Shown here: one piece after another, positions 59,736-64,000 of the stretch
How the letters are laid out: each line of letters begins with the position of its first letter
Numbering within the stretch: position 1 is the stretch's first letter
Source of the DNA: Gremmenia infestans
Lineage: Eukaryota; Ascomycota; Leotiomycetes; Helotiales; Hamatocanthoscyphaceae
Length of the DNA: 64,000 nt
Assembly (NCBI GenBank): GCA_032629725.1
Contig: JAFEVB010000018.1
Location: 558,001-622,000, forward strand
Direction of reading: 5' to 3'
Notes under the pieces: generated by a model
Database searches by the model: none
What the model saw: only the letters and a program-made list of their open reading frames with translations
What the model was told of the DNA's origin: nothing
Made by a program: the position numbers and the translations under genes

Positions 59736-61262
59736 TTACAAGTAATCCACTGGTTGAGGGTCTAATACAAACTCCTTCACCAGTTCCAGCTCCGCTTTCC
59801 GCTTCAGGATTTCCTTTCCGATTGAGTTCTTCTCTCTTTCTAGCATATCATATCGCTCGTTTAGTTCCACCAGCTCATCCGCTTGAGTCTCGATTCGCTT
59901 GTCCCGTTCTTTGACTGCAGTCGAAAGTCGTCCCCTCACAGCCTCAAAATCGGCTGCTTTTCTATCAATCTCGTCTCGCCGTTGAACCAGGAGTTTGACA
60001 AGCGTATGAGGCAACATGATAAGGATTATGAAAAGCGCATGCAGGAGCTGGAAGATAAGTTTGCTCAAACTGGGCCTTTCTCCGGCCATTGCCAAAGTCA
60101 CCCTTTTCTCTAGTTTCTCCCTCTCTTGCTGAAGTTTTACCTTCTCCTTCTTCACTTGTGCAGCTTCGTGCTCAACTTTAGCCCTTGCTGTAGACTCCAT
60201 GCTGGTTAGTGTAAGGATTATCTTTTCCTGCCTCTCCGATTCCTTATCCTTTTCTCTACAATGTTCCTCCAACTGGTGGATCCTATTGCTAGTTTCCTCC
60301 ATGTTCTCATGATCCATCTTCTTCTTCTCTTCCTCCTCCCTTCTCTTCTCTTTCTTCGCCACCTTCTTCTCCTTCTTTGCTACCTTCTTCTCCTCTTTCT
60401 CCTCCCTTTTCTTCTCTCTCTTCATCTTCGCAACCATCTTTGCTTCCTTCTTCTCCTTTTCCTCCTCTCGTTTCTTCTCTCTATTTATTATCTTCTTCTC
60501 CTTCTTTGCTATCTTCTTCTCTTCCTCCTCTATTCTCTTCTTCCTATCAACATTGCCTTCTCCTCCTTTTTCTTCTATTTCTTCGCTATATTTCTTTTCC
60601 CCCTCTTGCTCCTCCTCCCGATGAGCGGAAATTGGCATATTTTTGACGCCGTACTGCTGAATAACCTTATCAATAATCTCTATATCTCCTAAATTATTTG
60701 CTAGAGTCCTTACCTTTTTCACCATTCTCCAGCATCGTTTCTGCACGTTTAGCTCTCCAAACTTTGCCGTCCAGGTAGTGGTTTCATCCACGGGCCATAT
60801 CTGGTAGTAGATATCCTCGGCCCCTTTAACGGTTGGATGTACCATTTCGATTCGTGACACCGGTCTTGTCTCTAATTTCCCCCTTATGATTGGCTCCTCT
60901 ATTGCTTGGTAACTTGTTGCTCCAGATGGGTGGAATCTTTCTGGAGGTGGTGGTGATAACACTGTAACCTTTTCGCCTCTCGAGATATACAATGCAAAGA
61001 TAGCTGAAGCTCCTTTTATATACTGGCCCCACTCATGGATTGTTTTTTTATCTCTTAAACATAGCGGATGAGACAAATCCATCAGAGGACCCATTGCTGT
61101 AGTTAGTGTCTGCATTTCATGTTCATCCGCCCAACGCTGAGCTTCATCGCGCAGAATGCCGCTCCATAGGACCTGGTTATTACGACGCCATATATCCCCT
61201 TGGAACTGCTGGTGGATCTGTGCTTCTTCATCTGCTGTCAAATACTGTCGGAAGAATGCCAT
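59736..61262 (-). CDS. Lys/Glu-rich coiled-coil protein with one membrane-like helix (508 aa)
   Basis: An intronless ATG-started frame. Residues 1-about 205 look globular (MAFFRQYLTADEEAQIHQQF, GQYIKGASAIFALYISRGE, IYYQIWPVDETTTWTAKF). Residues about 215-335 are dominated by KKEKK/REEEK repeats, predicting a long charged coiled coil or single alpha-helix. Residues about 402-426 form a hydrophobic stretch (LLHALFIILIMLPHTLVKLL) flanked by heptad-like coiled coil on both sides, and the C-terminus is again coiled. No signal peptide. No family recognised. The gene lies between a coding relic and a dispersed repeat, so it may be lineage-specific or element-associated. A deep reading frame of this length argues for function. 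Confidence 0.75.
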   Translation of the reverse strand: MAFFRQYLTADEEAQIHQQFQGDIWRRNNQVLWSGILRDEAQRWADEHEMQTLTTAMGPLMDLSHPLCLRDKKTIHEWGQYIKGASAIFALYISRGEKVTVLSPPPPERFHPSGATSYQAIEEPIIRGKLETRPVSRIEMVHPTVKGAEDIYYQIWPVDETTTWTAKFGELNVQKRCWRMVKKVRTLANNLGDIEIIDKVIQQYGVKNMPISAHREEEQEGEKKYSEEIEEKGGEGNVDRKKRIEEEEKKIAKKEKKIINREKKREEEKEKKEAKMVAKMKREKKREEKEEKKVAKKEKKVAKKEKRREEEEKKKMDHENMEETSNRIHQLEEHCREKDKESERQEKIILTLTSMESTARAKVEHEAAQVKKEKVKLQQEREKLEKRVTLAMAGERPSLSKLIFQLLHALFIILIMLPHTLVKLLVQRRDEIDRKAADFEAVRGRLSTAVKERDKRIETQADELVELNERYDMLEREKNSIGKEILKRKAELELVKEFVLDPQPVDYL

Positions 61263-61869
61263 GACGAGACGAGAAATCGAGAATTTTTGGGATAGAAACT
61301 TAACTTGCGATTCTCTGTCGAAGATGCCTCCATCTGTTAAGTCCAGATGCTTACAATTATTTGGACGTCATACTTGTCTAAATGATAGCTGGGAGGTGCG
61401 GGGTGTTAGTGGGGCTATAGTGGTGACGACAGCCTGGAAGTCTAAACTGGAAGTGGTGACGACAGCCTGAAAGTCAAGACTATAGAGGTGCCGATGGTAC
61501 AGAAGTGGTGATAACAGCGGATAAGGGGCTATGCAGAGCCTGAAAGGCCTGTATATACAGGGTACTTCCCACTGTATAGCTATAGTCAATTCAAGCATTT
61601 ATACTGAAAATACAAGCATTGCTACTATACGACACAGCCTAGAAACAAGTAATATTTACCTTATAACATAGAAACCCAACGGTTTAGCCAGTTGTAACGC
61701 TACTATTCGTAGTACATAGTGAGTCTAAATATTGAATCGCAGAGTGATGAAGTATACTTTAAGTGGCTTAAGCGTATATTTAATCCCTAAACTTAGGAGC
61801 GAGCTAGAAAGAAGATACTCGTGCTAATTTGTGATAGCTTTAGGACGCATGAGACCCTTAGTGTCTTAG
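61263..61869. other. Repeat-bearing intergenic region
   Basis: Contains a direct repeat (GTGGTGACGACAGCCTG at about 61420 and 61453, period 33 bp) followed by the inverted copy of the dispersed repeat. No gene. Confidence 0.45.
61540..61655 (-). repeat. Diverged copy of the dispersed repeat found at 8.8 kb
   Basis: The reverse complement of this stretch matches 8773-8895 in collinear blocks, including ACAGTGGGAAGTAC, AATGCTTGAA and TTCTAGGCTG. The two copies lie in opposite orientation about 53 kb apart. No terminal inverted repeats are obvious in either copy. Confidence 0.65.
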
Positions 61870-62448
61870 AGTTCTATTTTAGAAACCATATTATTCTATA
61901 TATTCTCCCCTCTTACACCTCCGCATGGACCTGGTCACTCCCACGACCTCGCAGCCTCAAGTACGGCGGTCTTCAATACCAACCAGCACCCAACGAGAAA
62001 CGCCGCGCTCTCCGTCAATAGCGAAGTGCGCCAGTTGGCATTATACTATTTCTCCACACCCATCGATACGCGCCGGGACTTCGTGGACATATTGCCAGCA
62101 AAAGATGTGTCGAAGGAGCAGTGGGATGCTCGCTTCGCGCATGACGACTTTGGAAAGCTGGCTAATGTGATCTTCGAGTATCGGAGCTTTTACACGTATC
62201 GTCTGGAGTTCAAGGCAACAGTGTCGCGCTATATAGACCAGGTTCTGCCTAGTTTCAACGACGTGCTCATCCAGTTACACATCACTGACCCCAAGTTACG
62301 GACCCTCGCTATGGATATCTTGAAAATATTTGAGCTGGAATTGACGCACGAGAAGAGTTGCGAGATCTTAGCCCCTAGGAAAGCATTCGCGGAAGAGACA
62401 TTGGAGGCGATCAAAAATGCAAAAGTGCAAAGAGGAATGGAATGGTGA
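61870..62448 (+). pseudogene. Gene fragment lacking a visible start
   Basis: A plus-strand frame opens after a TAG (61867-61869) and reads as convincing protein to a stop at 62446-62448: NQHPTRNAALSVNSEVRQ, YYFSTPIDTRRDFVDILP, KLANVIFEYRSFYTYRLEFK and LTHEKSCEILAPRKAF. No in-frame ATG occurs before 62311. Either an upstream exon exists (an AATAG acceptor at 62016-62021 would fit) or the 5' end has been lost, perhaps in connection with the adjacent repeats. Small, helical and acidic. Family not recognised. Confidence 0.45.
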
Positions 62449-63187
62449 GGTGGTAGGGTTAGGGTAATACACTGTGGAGTTTGCATCCTGTGCATGATTT
62501 AGTTTTTGTCTATAGGTAATAATCCACCTTGAAGATCAATATCGGATAACCATTTCCTGGAACCTGTCTATGCAGTTTATAGTAAATGAGCTACATGAGA
62601 TTAGAGTCTGCCATTCATAACTTCCTTACTCATTAATATCACCCGAATGCTACATTAGACCCACAGTTCCAAGCCCTCGTAGCAGGGGTGTAATTTACAC
62701 ATACTAGCAACCTCTTTTTTTGGTATGAGTTGAGGTGGCTTTAATTCATAATTTGAAGTGCATCAATTCTTCACAGCAAAGCATCTAATTGAAAACTATT
62801 AGCGAAAAGAAAATGGGGCACGGTATAAAAAACTGTGAATGCAGACTAAGAAGAAAAGCAAGCGGAACTCGAGACTACTAAATAAATGCTAAAAATAAAA
62901 AGTTGGGTTAGGACACCCCCGAGCAAGCTCGATGATACATTCTTAAAGAGACCTAAACCAGTACACCATTACACCTGGATGTATTTTGAGTTGCATTTAT
63001 TCAATTATATATACCTACTACCCTACCCTCGGCTCGGCAGCTTGGTGAATGTGAATGCCCTCTGTGCTACACCAGCCAAAAAACACAAAAACACATCTGG
63101 TTCCTAGGCGAGACCTTTTATAGAAAGTTAAGTTGCTGTGATAGTTGGCGGCTATGAGAAAGTAGTTACAACATTCCATCCAGCCCA
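62449..63187. other. Convergent intergenic gap
   Basis: No gene seen. A short GGGTTAGGG motif at about 62456 is too short to be called telomeric. Confidence 0.4.
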
Positions 63188-63956
63188 CTAATGCTCACAA
63201 AAACTATAGGTCGTATTGTGCCACTGATCATCCGCCTCGAAATGAAAAGCACTCCTCGCCTGCATCAACTTTTCCCGATGCTCCCTCGCTTCCACCACAC
63301 CCATAAGCAGCTCTCCATCGTCCTTAAAATGCTGGCGCAACATTTCATCCAACTCCGGGGGTAGCTTTCCTTTTTCGTTGCTGCTCGACTCGATGTCTAC
63401 TCCCCTTTGCTGGAGCAATTGAGCAAGCTCGACGGGTAGTTTGGACATAGCCTCGGCTCTGGCGTCGTTGGATTTACTGAAGATGGACTCGGCCCACCAG
63501 TCTAGCTGTTGGGGTGGTACGTTGGCAGTCGAGATGATACGAACGTGTGGGTCGACGAGCCAGAGTGCAACGAAGCGTCTGTGGCCTGGTTTACTCGGGT
63601 CTGCCAGGCTGAAGGGAGACACGCGATGTTGGCTGCAAACTCGTCAGTCAATATATGATCACCAAACTGGTTCTGATTAAAAACAGTGAGACTTACAAGA
63701 CATTGGGAAATGCAAGCATTCGTCCCTCCTTCGTCTCCACATCACCATAATTTTGTAGACATGGGGCACTGCGGCCTCCAAGGCCGGTTCCATAGACCTG
63801 CTCCATCCAATGGTATGAATCCTGGCCGACCTCGTATTCATCATTCATGTAGGAAGATGTTTGCATGCGGAAAGATAATTTAGAGGGCGTGATGTTCTCG
63901 CTGTCAAGGTAGTAAAGTGCTGTGGCGCAGATTCGTTCGTTCATTTGTCCTTCGAC
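63188..63956 (-). CDS. DUF4246-family protein, 5'-partial
   Basis: The last two exons of a minus-strand gene: 63956-63697 (probable acceptor TCAAAG just upstream) and 63632-63188, joined by a 64-nt intron (GTAAGT donor, TTGCAG acceptor). The rest lies beyond the window edge. The conserved C-terminal part of DUF4246 is clear: VEGQMNERICATALYYLDSE, CLQNYGDVETKEGRMLAFPN, then QHRVSPFSLADPSKPGHRRF and FVALWLVDPHVRIISTANVP. The family is widespread in fungi and poorly characterised; its H-x-E/H spacing suggests a 2-oxoglutarate-dependent oxygenase-like fold, which is inference. Confidence 0.85.
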
Positions 63957-64000
63957 CTTTGAGCATTTTATGTCAGGTTTCATACTAGAAGGTGTGCAAG

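Noticed and set aside
62456..62468. Telomere-like GGGTTAGGG
   Set aside because: Only about one and a half units. Expected by chance.
1..64000. CRISPR arrays, bacterial operons, rRNA genes and viral genes
   Set aside because: None seen. The window is eukaryotic, and the direct repeats present are microsatellites or transposon remnants.

Overview
The window is nuclear DNA from a filamentous ascomycete. The support is short GT-AG introns (about 50-120 nt, often GTAAGT/GTATGT/GTACGT donors with CTAAC/CTGAC branch sites), the absence of operons, many typically fungal families (Zn2Cys6 regulator, LaeA-like methyltransferase, DUF3632, DUF4246, AYR1-like reductase, GH2 beta-mannosidases), and gene-poor, AT-rich stretches. 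Pezizomycotina is secure. A leotiomycete is my guess only.

Layout. 1-9.5 kb is gene-poor: one six- or seven-exon LaeA/UMTA-type methyltransferase (4000-5490), a MITE-like element with perfect 38-bp inverted repeats (738-959), a decayed dispersed repeat (8.77-8.94 kb) and a tRNA-Arg(ACG). 10.1-14.8 kb, all on the minus strand, carries an acidic nuclear-looking protein, a long reading frame broken by three in-frame stops, and a small protein with two dsRNA-binding-like domains. 16.2-22 kb has two unrecognised proteins separated by an AT-rich gap. 22-25.3 kb is an AT-rich gene desert.

25.3-33.7 kb is a carbon-metabolism stretch: a D-2-hydroxyacid dehydrogenase diverging from an L-arabinitol 4-dehydrogenase, with XlnR-like and CreA-like sites in the shared promoter, then mitochondrial ATP synthase subunit g and a secreted beta-mannosidase. 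34.7-42.2 kb holds a DUF3632 gene with a premature TGA and several small lineage-specific proteins. A second, cytosolic-type beta-mannosidase lies at 42.9-45.5 kb, so both halves of a mannan-disassembly pair sit within 15 kb.

47.9-58 kb is dense in oxidoreductases: an MDR enzyme divergent from a Zn2Cys6 regulator, three short-chain dehydrogenases (one AYR1-like) and a Rab-type GTPase. 58-64 kb is accessory: a coding relic with an internal stop, a 508-residue lysine/glutamate-rich coiled-coil protein, a repeat related to the 8.8-kb one, an apparently 5'-truncated gene, and a DUF4246 gene running off the window.

Coordinates were worked out by eye from splice signals and reading-frame continuity. 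No homology search was possible, so family names rest on motif recognition.
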